Positions 23,156 through 35,300 of a stretch of 64,000 nucleotides of DNA are shown here, one piece after another. Origin of the DNA: Druceiella hillmani (Eukaryota > Arthropoda > Insecta > Lepidoptera > Hepialidae); contig JAYKKI010000006.1 in the NCBI GenBank assembly GCA_039881145.1, positions 21,636,501 through 21,700,500 on the forward strand, in the 5' to 3' direction. Below the pieces are notes generated by a model. It was not told where the DNA came from. It saw nothing but the letters and a program-made list of their open reading frames with translations, and ran no database searches. Position numbers and translations under genes: made by a program. Positions within the stretch are counted from its first letter, which is position 1. Every line of letters begins with the position of its first letter.

Positions 23156-25764
23156 TTGAAGTAGTCATTAATTTTAAATATCAATACTGTAAACCCACTA
23201 AATTATATGCTACTTGTACAGTTAAATAGCTGACAGTTTAGTCAGAGCTGGTACAGATACTGTCAACTTGCTTCGCTTATTTTAATTAGACATTTTAATG
23301 TAGATTGTGTTTACATACAAATTGTGTAGTGAGATATCATATGATTAGATGTTTATATATTTAAGAGGACTTGTCCTTTTGTGAAGATACGTAAAATCAT
23401 TGTACATTTGTTAAATCTTTCATTCACATAGCACCTCGTTATTTTAATACATACTGCGAATATATAAAAAGAAAACATTTCATTTATAAATAGGTATATT
23501 CCTTGTCGTAACGTCACAAATCATAGGTAAGGATGAGAATAAGAATGAAAAGGAGCATACGTGTGTTCTTATTTCTAAGAACAAGTACTTAGTGGAGATT
23601 TATCTGCTTGTTAATAACATAAAAATTACAATGACTGACTAAAATAATTGGCCTTCACTTGAGTGCCCATTGCGCCTTGAGGCGGTATGCAATATCGGAC
23701 CCGGGAATGATCGCTTCATAAATTCTAGAAGTCAATGCGCCACTGTGGTCGATGATAAATGTTATTTGTGGTCGATGATAAATGTTACTATTTTGCCGCT
23801 TATTATTGTTAATTAATGAATTTTAAACAAATATTATATATCACGATATGAAAACAAGGGGTTCGGTCGCCATAACCCAAATCCTAGGCTATTTCGATTC
23901 TAGATTTAACACCGACTGATTGTGATCAGGGTTATGTAAAAAATATAGTGTACCAAGTAGAGTGCAAAACTTTTCAAAACATGATCAACAGAATTTTATA
24001 AGCTTTTCATAAATAAAAGGCTCACAATTGGGTGATTGTACATAATGTGTATACTTTTATTTTAAAACTAGCCAGTCAATGCAGTGAGGAGACAGATATT
24101 TTAGACATTTATTATAAAAGCATAATATGATTTTATAAGTTCATATTCAATAGCATAAGCTGTATGATGGAATAAAAAAAGAGATGCAACTTTCTGTGGA
24201 AAATTAGGAATAATTAACGTGGAGGGACGCGATCGAATTTCGGGAATCGCAATTAAAAGTTCATTTAAACGCTTAATTTTGGAAGGGAAGCACATAATTT
24301 TAAGTTCGTATTGAGGGAATTTTTTTTACTATATATTTACGTGCTGTTTAAAAATATTTCACACTTTCCAAATCCTTGGGTAAACAATTTGGTAGGACGT
24401 ATTTTACGACATTTTCTTCCACAAAAAGATAATGACAGAATGATAAGTGAAATGTCAATTTTATTTTAAAAAATTTGTCTAATGACACCCCATTGGACGG
24501 GCAGGCGCAGAAGTGAGGTTTTTCGCCCCCATATTTTGCATATCAATATGTTTTTTTTTTAAGTATTCAAATGAAACCTTTACATGTGAAGTCTATGTAT
24601 GTCAAACTATATGCAGAGGTTTATGTAGATTTAAAACTAGAAGAAAGAAAGTATATTAGGATGAGTTTCATAAATAATAAGGATAAATGCAGGTTTATAT
24701 AGGTTTATAGCTCTAGGAACTAAAAGAATGTTACATAAAGGGACCACCAGGATGCACAAGACGAAGGACAAAGATTGTATTAATACCAATTGCGTATGAA
24801 TCCTAAAAGTGCACACAAGTCACAGGGAAGAAAGTAGAAATAATCAAAGAATATAGATTTTATTTATTTACCGTAAATTTCATCTGAATTGATGTGCCTT
24901 AATGCACAACAGTGAAATCTGTGGAAATAAATATACGTAGGAATAAGAAAAATTATCAATAATAAATGTTATGATACAAAAAATGGTTTCAATTAACGCG
25001 CGTGCTTCTATTCCTATGATAGCATTGATACAAATAAGATTAATTCATAGCTCAAGTCCCAATAGATACCCAAAGAAAATTTCGAACGGTCAGATAGAAT
25101 GGTTTATTAAAACTAAAAGGTTTAAAGTTTGCATTAGTTGAATGTCAGTGCATAATACTATTCAATTGAGGGTTGCTAAATAGTGGATTTGATATACGTT
25201 ACACTGTGATGTGTACAATTAATAAGAAGGGTGAACATTACAATTCAATTTGGATAATGACTTTAATCAGAAAAGATTTAACGAACTGTGTCCACCTCAT
25301 TGGAATTTTATCGACCCCAAATTTACTACTTAAATTAATTAAACTTTTCAATTGTTAAGAATAGCATTGCACCGTATAATAAAGCATTTCCGCCCAATGT
25401 AAAACAATGAACTTTATAATAAATTGAGTCCTAACGTAGCATCCAATTGCATAAAGCTTTATTTCAACCCTTTTCTTTTAATTTACTACCTGTCACCACT
25501 TATATCAACCTTAAAAATCTATGCTTTAATCAAATTTAAGATTTGATACCGCTATGTTTACATACATACGTACAATTACAATGATGTGTAAAGAAGTAAC
25601 GCAAAATATTTCATTAATATGGAAATAAGATTTTTAAATAAAAAATTGATTGTCACAGTAAAGTCGTGACATTAGGGTTTTAATTTAAAATTGTATAACA
25701 GGTCACATTTTTTGTAAAGAAAAAATTTAAATAATATTAACCTAATTCAACGTCAGAATAAGAC

Positions 25765-25945
25765 CAAACACTAGACAAAGCTCACGAAGTGGATAAAATC
25801 TCTTGAGACCGTCGCGCCGTGAGAAAGGTAACGCACCGGTCTAGGACTTATATAAGTTTAGATACTCTACGTTATTCGCTCAATACTGAAAGCAAACAAT
25901 TTTTGATGTTCATAAAGCGAAGTCTTTAGAGATATCATCGGACGA
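25765..25945. other. Best-conserved block of the duplication (B1 copy)
   Basis: Aligns with 34,205-34,390 and 59,040-59,205. On the plus strand it looks like a weak core promoter, with TATATAA (about 25,849-25,855) about 30 bp before 'cgctcaatactg'. However, the B3 copy has no TATA box. On the minus strand a 'ctttcag' acceptor-like site precedes a stretch that stays open in B2 and B3 (shared IER..YSI....KALVG) but has stops in B1. I cannot decide between an old promoter, an old exon and neither. Confidence 0.35.
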
Positions 25946-26850
25946 GTTTAGAGTAACTACATAGATAAGATATGAGAGAAATTGTTGGAAAACTTTGAAC
26001 ACTTTTGCTAAAATATAAAAGTTATGAGTGAAAAAAAAAACAATAGTTTCGAGTCTTTGTAATGAAATCAAATTTTAAATGATAGTATATTAATTGTGAC
26101 TGAAATTGATTTAAGTTCGAAATAAAATTTTGCGCCGTATGTTCGTATAAAGCGTCTGATTAAAAATGTACTGCATACATAAAATTATTACACTTTTCCA
26201 TTCGTACATTATAAACAAAGGATTAACACTGCAAATTTTATACACCTTCCTAGGCACCATTGGATAATTTCACGCACTAACTCAGTTAGTGTGGCGTAGA
26301 CTGCTATCCCCTCTTCCGTGGTTTTACTTTCGTCTCACTTTTTGTGACACATATAATAGGTTTACGTAGAACTTCACAATTTTAATAATCATTATCAAAA
26401 AGGATGAATAGTTTTAAATTTTTATGTTGGTCCAAACTTAAATTAAAATATGACTTATTAAGACAGATTACTAAACCATAATTCGTCACGAATATAAGCC
26501 CTTCATGAAGTTACGCATCAAATGTACCTTCATAACATGGTAAATAGCCTTGAAAAGCTTTGGTTTGTTCCCATTAACAGAAGTTTACTACCAATCTAAC
26601 ACATTCCAAGCGAACTGCTGTCAACCCGTGAAGCTGGAACTTATTACCTAATGGTGACGTATCGGTTTTTATTTTCTCTAGTAGATATTGAGCTTGACAA
26701 TGAATTCGGACTTGACGTAGTTAGAAATGATGTAGGGACATAAGGTTGTACACGTATATTTCTAAAACTTTGTGCAATAATCTTCTAACTGCAAATACTA
26801 ATCACGTAGTTTTTGTTCCACCTTAATCTCTCCTAATAAATCTGAGCATT

Positions 26851-27120
26851 TACAATTACATGAAACTAACATCTTCAGGTGGGCTATTGGCAAAGATAGC
26901 ATGACGGATGTATCTTTGCTAATACTTTCATACGGGTATATCTTTGCTAATAGTATAATACGGACATATCTTTGTTAATAGTCCACCTGAAGATGTTGTA
27001 ATATAACGAAACCTAGGTTTCGGTAAAGAACTTAAAGAAAGAAGAAATAATACTACATCGCGTAGTTTCATTTAATTGTGAATAATGAATTTCTAGAAAA
27101 TGAACGCCAAATATATGCAA
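26851..27120. mobile_element. Long-TIR foldback element, copy 2
   Basis: The right arm is complete to the outer end 'aacgccaaatatatgcaa'. The left arm is mostly deleted: 'acaattacatgaaact' joins directly to 'aacatcttcaggtgggc'. The spacer is expanded by three tandem units of about 24 bp containing 'tatctttgctaata'. It is inserted in duplication copy B1 just after the block at 26.53-26.76 kb. B3 has no equivalent near 59.86 kb. Confidence 0.85.
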
Positions 27121-29879
27121 TATATGAGTATTTATTTTAGAAACATATCTTAAAGAATCCTGAGCGCATATCATTTATATTTTTATCGAACTTTTAAAAA
27201 GTTTTTGTGTTTCTAAATTTTATTTATTTATTGAAAATAAATAATAAGAAAGCAATAACAAGATAAAAATAATATTGTTTACCATAAAAAAAGAGAACCT
27301 TTTATATTATATTTGGTATTCATTCAGTGAACCAAAAATATTTAATTTACATTTTTGTTCACATCATTGTATTTGATATATACGTTTTTTTTGTTAGACT
27401 AGATAACATGGTCTTAAAAATGTATACTTTAAAATACAAAAACCTCATAATAGTATAATACTTTAAATAATGGAAATATTCAACAACTTATGGTAATTAT
27501 TTGGTGTATTAAGTAGACTATACAGACCAACTTTTGACATTCAGCAACCTTTGAATGGCAATAAAATATAACAATTATTTCCAGAATGTACATATTTTCA
27601 TAAAAAGCTTCATGATTTATTTCTAAATGAAGCATACATCAGTGACCTTACAATAAATAAAGATTCAAAATGGGAAAAAATAAATTAACTTTGAAAATAA
27701 GTGATCTAGAATATATATAAATAAAAATAAATCCGACGGCCGTCGCATTTCCGGCCGCTCAATACATTATTGAAATCTTTAAGGTATTAATGAAACCCAC
27801 AGGGAAAAACACTGACGCTAATGGAAAATCTTATTTAAAGGAAATTAAAAATAAATTCGCTTATGTTTAAAAGGAAAATGGTAAATTAAACTATCTCACC
27901 AGTGAGAATTTTGCCATAGCCGACTTTAAAACTTAAGATATGAAAGCACATGATATGATATATTGATATGATATATTTTGATTCGATTTATAAAATGAAA
28001 AAATAATACTATTATACATAATACAAATATATATCTTAATTATCATACATAAATAGCGTAATTACCCATACTTACATTTTTAAATCTTTTTATCGGTAAT
28101 AAGTAAGTTGTCTCATACTTACCTGATTGCATTCACTTATGCGATTTTACTTGCTTTTAAATTTAAAAAAATAAAAGAAATTTGATGTCGCAGGTTCAGG
28201 ACTCAGAGAGTTTTTTGATGAAATTTACTAATAAATATAACTTATGAATCACTGTATATCCATTTGTATATTTATTTACTACAGACATTAAGGTATCCGT
28301 AAGTATAAACAAACTTCAACGAATTATTGCCACGAAAACGAGCTTTCCTGTGATACTTATTGTTTAATATAAAATTAAATTTTTACGGTGCAAACATTTC
28401 AGAATTCATTTAAATAATATTATGCATAACCAAAAAGATATTGTTACATATAATAACACGTTTGTGTTAAGGGGAAGAAGTAGAATGTGTTTAAGAGACA
28501 ATATAAATTAGATATACAACAATATGTAAGCTCTTTTAAAAAACAAAGGATCGGCCCCAAAATTTATCGTTACATTGTTTGGTATTAATTTTTTGTAAAG
28601 ATCCATTTTCTTATATTAACTGGAAGATGAATGTTGTAAACTTAGAGTATAACATCTATCTATACTGGTGGCGGATAGATGGAGGCTAAAATTTATTTTA
28701 TTAAAATATAGACCTGATTTATATTCTTCTGTCAATTTCATACTTGAAATAAAAATTTATGAATACAATAAAAAGCAATTAGTGGAAACAATAATGATTT
28801 TTGTCTAACCCTTAATAAAATTAAATCAATCGAATACCGGATCAGAACCATTAAAATAACAAAATAATCAACTAGAAATGAGTGTGAGGAAAGTCCACGT
28901 AAAGCAGGACAATGACACTGATATATTTTGTCCAGACGTAGAACTAAATGGAGGCGTCTCTATTATGAGAGAAGTATATTTGGAACGGAATTTATGTATC
29001 GTCTATATCATTGGCCTTAGGGTATTTCCTCAATCAATCCTCAGTTCGTGTGAATGGAAGTACCACTAAAGGAATCAGGTTGAGAGAGCTACTGTCAACT
29101 CGCTTCGTTGTTTAGTTATGTACCTAAAAATCAGGGTACCCTTGCTATCTATATTGAGTCAACATGTGATAAGAAACAATTATTCATATATCAGTTTTAT
29201 ATTAAGTAGAATAACTAGCATTTCACTCAATTATAATGACAAAGTAGAAAGACGAAATTAACTACAAATGAAAATGGGTTATTTACTTGTAGCACTAGCT
29301 AATATTTTGTGTGTAGGAGGTATGTAATCCAGTGGGAGAAGGGATTATTCTTAGAAAAAGGATTGTCCATTTCCACTATTGCAAGAAAAATTATCCTATA
29401 TTAACTACAAATCTTACCTATATTAACTTTAAAAAGCGTGGCCAGTTTGAGACATGTGAATTAGGATTACGTTGAATGCTGGAAAGATACCTGGGACATT
29501 TTTATGCTCTTTATATGCCTAGCTGGAATTATGAGATAAAAATAACTACCCTATTCTAAATATTGGTATAAAATCTACAACGAAATACAACCGACATTGA
29601 ATAAATGTTCTAGATGTTCAGTCTTGAATGGATTCGATATTGAAATCAAAATTGTTCGAAAGGAACCGTGTTAATTATGAGAAATACTGAAATATACGTA
29701 AATATATTTATAAAACTTTACTTAACTCGCTAAAGAGAAGCAACTATTAATTTTGAACATTAATATTGTCAACTTGCTAAGTGCTTTGCTATTTGTTTTA
29801 ACTAGCTGACAATTTAATAGGTCCGGAAACAACTACTGTCAACTCGCTTCACGTGTTTAGATATTGTAGAGTAGATAAA

Positions 29880-31141
29880 AACTGGGTATTGCATTCACGG
29901 TTTTGCATTCGTTGGAAAGGTCTCGGGCTCCGTGAGGTTTATAGCAAACAAAATTCAGGAAAAATTTCAACAGAAAAGCAGGAAAACAATGAAAATCATT
30001 TTTCACATACAGCGCCATCTCTGATACATAGCATGTACAACAAACCAATATGGTTTTGCATGGTTGTGGAGCAGATGGCCCCAGTATTTTAAGTAGGTGG
30101 CGCCGGTGCGTGATACATTGTTTGACAGCTACTCATTGTACTCTGCTCAGTTAATTTCATGTGACATTTATTATGCGCACGTTCTTTCAAACGCTAACTT
30201 AAAATCGGTATTGTGTTCACTGTGAAATTGTGAAATTGAGGTTAAAGTTATTCGTTTCCTAACAGTTCAATTGGAAACCATCAAAATCGATGTAAATAAT
30301 AATAATAAATAATATTTATTGAAGAATTGTGTTATATATTTTTTATTATTTTATTTGGTGACATACAAATCCGTTGATTCCATAACAAATCCCGATGATA
30401 TAGTAAATTATCCAATGGAGTTTTTCAACTCTCTGGAGTTACGAGGATTTCCACCACATAACTTGCAACTCAAAGTTGGTTCAGTTATTATGATATTGCG
30501 TAATTTTAATCTACCGCGACTTTGCAACGGTACTGGACTTGCGGTGAAAAGACTATTATTAACAACCTATTATAGGCAACCATTATTAACGGAAAGTACG
30601 CAGGTGAAAATGTATGTATTCCTCGAATAGCAATGATTCCGACTGATCTTCCGTTTGACTTCAAACGATTGCAATTTCCGGTTCACCTTGCGTTCACAAT
30701 GACAATTAACAAGTCGCAAGGCCAATCGCTTAGTGTTTGCGGGATAAATTTAGAAAATCATTGTTTTTCACATGGGCAGCTATACGTTGCGTGTTCACAA
30801 GTTGGGAAACCATCCGCTTTGTTTGTGTTAACGTCAGACCAAAAAACAAAAAATGTGGTTTACCAAAGAGCACTTCAATGAAACGGATAATTTACGGACA
30901 CGTATAACGCTTCGATTCAGTATTTACTTTGGATTCACTTTCATTTTTTACTTAGAGAAGTTCAACTAAATTACACTTCATTTTTGTAATCGAAATGAAT
31001 TCATTACTGTTGTGAAATGAAATAAAATTTTTCCTTTCCAAATATAAAAAAAAAAATTTTCTTCATATTTTAATCCCCAAACGAAATGTTACAAAAAACG
31101 AAGCCATCTGGTGGCGAAACGGAGTTCGCCGGGTTTGCTAG
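29880..31141 (+). mobile_element. Helitron 2 (internally deleted)
   Basis: Paralogy with the copies at 54.1 and 63.4 kb breaks near 29,878 and resumes near 31,163, which brackets the insert. The 3' end has the stem 'ggcgaa...ttcgcc' (31,112-31,130) and CTAG at 31,138-31,141, followed by T and a (TA)n tract, as expected for insertion at A|T. The first ~450 bp look like a leader containing 'agcgccatctctg' and a 'gctcagtt' initiator-like site. They join directly to the last part of a PIF1 helicase, so Rep and most of the helicase are missing. It is a different family from Helitron 1. The exact 5' base is uncertain. Confidence 0.85.
30361..30881 (+). pseudogene. Helitron PIF1-like helicase C-terminal fragment
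   Basis: The last ~175 codons of a Helitron RepHel protein. The frame opens with 'TYKSVDSITNPDDIVNYP', then 'EFFNSLELRGFPPHNLQLKV' and 'LPRLCNGTGL', the region ahead of the final helicase motifs. Near 30,555 a frameshift (plus a stop in the downstream frame) moves the reading to a second frame. That frame continues 'PTDLPFDFKRLQFPV', then 'TINKSQGQSLSVCGINLE' (helicase motif V/VI region), 'SHGQLYVACSQVGKPSALFV' and 'KNVVYQRALQ', stopping at 30,881. The second half is clean for 82 codons, so this copy is younger than Helitron 1. Rep, Walker A and Walker B are absent. Confidence 0.92.
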
Positions 31142-31142
31142 T
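31112..31142 (+). other. Helitron 2 3' terminus (hairpin + CTAG|T)
   Basis: Six-bp stem (ggcgaa/ttcgcc) followed by 'gggtttgCTAG' and the host T. This is typical Helitron 3' end architecture. Confidence 0.9.
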
Positions 31143-31162
31143 ATATATATATATATATATAT
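31142..31162. repeat. Short (TA)n tract at the Helitron 2 target
   Basis: TA dinucleotides directly abut the Helitron 3' end, so the element inserted next to or into a TA run. Confidence 0.9.
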
Positions 31163-34100
31163 CAAAATAATCAAACCATTTATTTATCCATAAGGTATAT
31201 TATTTTCCGTAATGTACTTTAACCTCAAGTCGTGAGTAATGTTGCGGATAAAAAGTATGCTAGGACTCTCTGGGTACGGATATATGTATACAGGTGTATG
31301 TTGTATTGAGTAAATTTATGTTTTTTTTATAGTTCTTTAGTAGTATATTTATAGTTCTTTCATATTTATGTTACTGGGCTGAAAGGCATGTTAGATTTTA
31401 GGTTGTCGATAATATCTTTTTTTTAGCATTTTATAAAACTTTAACCACATATCTGTGCAATGGTAACATCTGAAATTGTTAATGATCCATGACTTACGTA
31501 ATCTCTATTATCCATGATTTTTATACACTATTCTCAATAATCCCGCTACGCTATACCTCAAGATCCAATTTCTTATACCTTTCATCTCACGATCTTGAAC
31601 CATGTGTTAAAAACAAATGCATTCTTCTAATACCTCAGCATCGAACAGTTTTCTGTAGGGAATACTTTATTGTATATGCTAATACACTATGAAATACTCT
31701 ACCATCATATATACATTCAAGGATTCTCACGCAAATATGCAAAATGCGCACTCATTGTCTGTGTTGAAGAGTCGTCTGAAATTACGTTTATGTCTTAATT
31801 GCCAGAACAAAATCCCTCCTGTAATCTTATTTTTATCCCGTTACTACCGCTAACGTTTTGTTTTGCTTCTACTTCACTTAATGTTATGAGCATTCTGTAT
31901 ATTTTGAATCTAGACCTAATTTTGTTTTGCATGTGAATCTGTTTTGTAAAAATCAATAATTAGCATTCGAAAAATCACTCGCAATCCACCGAAGTAATCT
32001 TTATTCTCACGGAAATAATTGTGGATGGTTGGCAGAAAATGCTTTGTAGCAATGAGTGCGCCATTGTATTCTGAGTTTTCTAGGCTTGCAATAAACGTAA
32101 TTAACAAAATAAATGAACTTATAGGTATAATTATTCATAGGTCTCCTATCTTTAGATCTAAATCCTCATAAATAATCTACTTTTCGTTTTTACTAACAAA
32201 AAGTATATAAATAAATTAAAATGGTCAAGCGAGTATCACAACATACACAAACAAGAGTTCAGTAGTTGTACGTATCCCTTGAAGCTGTTAACACAAATGA
32301 ACGGAAATAATTTCCTTTAAAAATCAAACAAAATCATTTCATTGGATTTTTCATATAATTCAAACCTCTGGCTAAAATGTTTTCTTCTGCAGTTAAATGA
32401 CTCAATTAAAACGCGTCATATTTCTCGTTATTAACAACGAAGTGCTACGGACCAGTATGTTGCTGATATGGGTTTTTGTAACATGAGCGGATGCTGATAT
32501 AAATGTTTTGAGATTGACATAAGCTGGCGCTGAAATGGAGGGCGTTATTATTTAGTTGACAAATAAATAAATTTTATATTACTAAATTTTAAATAAAAGA
32601 ATAGTATTTAACTAAGACAAGAAGGACTCTGAAACAAAACAGTCATTTTTATATGAATTAATCATCAATTCCTAAGCGATTCATTATTAGTAACAATTTT
32701 TGTTATTGTAATTTCAGTATTTATAAAATAATATTTGGCGGTCCTTTCAGTACCAAGTCGATACGATTAGTAAATTGGAATGATGAAAAGTGGTTGGTTC
32801 AAAAGACTAGCCGGAGGAGGAAGGAAGAATCTCAGAGTCAGTGCAGAAAGGTTATCATAAATTTTTAAATGAATCTGAAACCTTAATATTTGGTGAAGAA
32901 TTAATGCATGCAACACATTATTTTGTCTCAAAAAAGTGATTAACTGAAGTCTGGCGAATAATGTTAAAATTTCTAAACTTCTATGTGTGTGCACATTGCA
33001 CATCTTTTCCAAGCTTAATTCACCGCAAATTAAAATGAAAATTATAAGGAAAATTTTAATTTTTATTCTTTATATCCTATTCAATGATACTCCATGCAAT
33101 GACTGGCGCAACAAAAACTTTTCGTACTCCAATTTTCTATATATTAACATGTTTTTCACAATGTACACAATAATATAAATCATCTATATGCAAGCCCTTA
33201 TATGTATAAAATAATCACATAGGTTGATTTACATAAGCCTAAAATAGTAAAAGTGCGTAACAAAGAGGCGAGCAGAAAGATGGACACGTGAAAAAATAAA
33301 GGTTTCATTTTTACGATTTGGATACGGAATCCCAAAAAGACCGTAAAAACCATGCAATAAGGATTTATACATTTTAACCGAATTTACTTTCGATACATTT
33401 AATTTGTTTTAGTTCACCCTAATACACAACAGTGAAATACATGGAAATAAATATATAAATTATAAGAGACAATGTGCAAAATCAAGTTCAAAAATATCCA
33501 ACATTGTTTAAAATTAGCTAGTGTATTAATTTTCCTATGATAGCATCGACAAAAACCAGATTAATTTATAACTCAATGCCTAATTAGCACAAACAAAAAT
33601 TTCAGCAGTTCAAAAGGAACGGTTCATTGAAACCAAAAGGTTTGTTACGCGTTAATTGATTGTTTATAACTAAAACTAATTTTAAACGTGAGTTTGTTAA
33701 ATTGGTGATTTAATGTATGTTGCAGAGTATTATGTGCGATGAATAAAATTAGTATAAAGATTAAAATGTGAAAGCAATTTCGATCAAAGGGATAAGCTTA
33801 AGGGTCTATGAGCAATTTTAATTTTATGAATACTAAATTTAGTAAATAAAATTGGGTGAACTTCCCATTTTGAAGGCGTACTGTTGCACCGTATAATAAG
33901 TTATTTCTGCCCAGCGTAAAACATTTACCTTTAGAATTTATTGAATCCTGTTATATTCTTAGCATCCAGTTACATAATGAGAAGTTTTCCAATGTATTAT
34001 TTTATTTTGCTACTCGTGTGTACTAATATCAAAGTTTAAAGTACACGCATTTGTATACTTATATATAATTACCGTGATATATAAACAAATAACTCAAAAT

Positions 34101-35300
34101 CATTCATTTACATAAATTTTGCTAAGATAATAGAAAAAACGGTATCATAAATTTTCATTTCAAACAAAACATCATAAGCGATGTAAAAAAAAAGTGGAAA
34201 TAACATTTACGGCGGTGTGCGTCTGAATAATATCAAACACTTCTTTTGAATCTTCCTCCCCGTACAGTGTGAGAGCTAACGCACCCAACCAGTGCTTTTA
34301 TAAAATATATCCGGATGCTGTACATTATCCGCTCAATACTGGAAGCAAATAGTGTACTTCCTGTTCACAGAACGATATAAAGCGTAATATACGTGTACAT
34401 TATTGGCGTTTTATATAGATTTTAATATCTCCATGCTATTTCTATATAACTGAAAACAGCATTTCAGCCAACATTCTTTTTCTCACGGCATGTTTACGGT
34501 CTTTTTAGATTGCCTTCATTTAATGCATTATTACTCATAACTCAAATAATCTGATGAAAGTAATAAATATACTATCTCTATTCTGATACTGTAAAGTATA
34601 CAGTATACTGGGTTTTATGTAAATGAAAGAAGCTATTTTATTTACAGATTTTAATAAACATGAACAATCAAAAATTTCCTCTCCAAAAATCACCATATGA
34701 AATATAGCCATTTGTGCTGGGAAATTTGACCTTTCCGCTAGTAAAAGAATTTTTAAGAACGGTTTAATGTTTCTAAGGTTACCATGTAGAACGACACAAA
34801 CTTACAAAAGTTTCTTCTTTGAAATGCGAGTGTTGATAATACCTTCGTCCAATAAAGATTTTTTGCTACATTAAACATCAATTGTTATGACAACCTTTGC
34901 TCATCGGAATCATGACCAAACATATTTTTACTGAGACTTGCGAAATATTTATTACAATGTGCAATACATTCTAATATGATAATCATATTCATTGGGAAAA
35001 ATTTCCAGTGCTAGTAGCGCGGCCATAACGCGTTTTGGAAAAAAATCTTATCACTTCCCATACCGATAAATGCAGCATTTGTTAGAAATTCTAAAATTTA
35101 CTTAAGTACGCAATTAAATGTAGTTAAAATACTTTTTAAAATTTCGTGGACGAAAATACGTCTAGTATTTTCTCTTTTGCTGGCCACTTATGAAAATAAA
35201 TTAACTAACATTATTTCTGCAAACATAAAAGGAGAAATAAAAGCAAGTGAATATTCAAATAATAATTTTTTTCACCATATGAAAATATAAACACACATCT
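31163..35300. repeat. Segmental duplication copy B2
   Basis: Continues the interrupted block; 31,180-31,260 aligns with 46,340-46,430 and 63,650-63,740. From 33,400 to 34,400 it parallels B1 and B3. From 34,800 to 35,300 it parallels 7,870-8,330, the upstream part of A1: 'gcgcggccataacgcg' corresponds to 'gcgcgagggctgtcat', and 'ctggccacttatgaaaataa' to 'ctgagcacttatataaataa'. The middle (31.3-33.3 kb) has no recognised counterpart and no gene. Confidence 0.7.

Larger units (their letters stand above)
23160..29880. repeat. Segmental duplication: A1 tail and copy B1
   Basis: From 23,216 the block 'agctgacagtttagtc', then 'tactgtcaacttgcttcgct', repeats at 29,806, 54,044 and 63,356. From 24,860 copy B1 runs parallel with 33.4-34.4 kb (B2) and 58.28-63.4 kb (B3). 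Landmarks are 'atgcacaacagtgaaat' (24,901; B2 33,422), a 'gcaccgtataataa' block (25,368; B2 33,885), a 'cgctcaatactgaaagca' block (25,877; B2 34,329; B3 59,150), 'gagagttttttgatga' (28,206; B3 61,231), 'aggaaagtccacgtaaag' (28,886; B3 62,666) and 'ttgaatgctggaaagat' (29,473; also 45,870 and 63,012). I find no frame conserved across all copies. A 22-bp direct duplication lies at 23,744-23,788. Confidence 0.8.
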
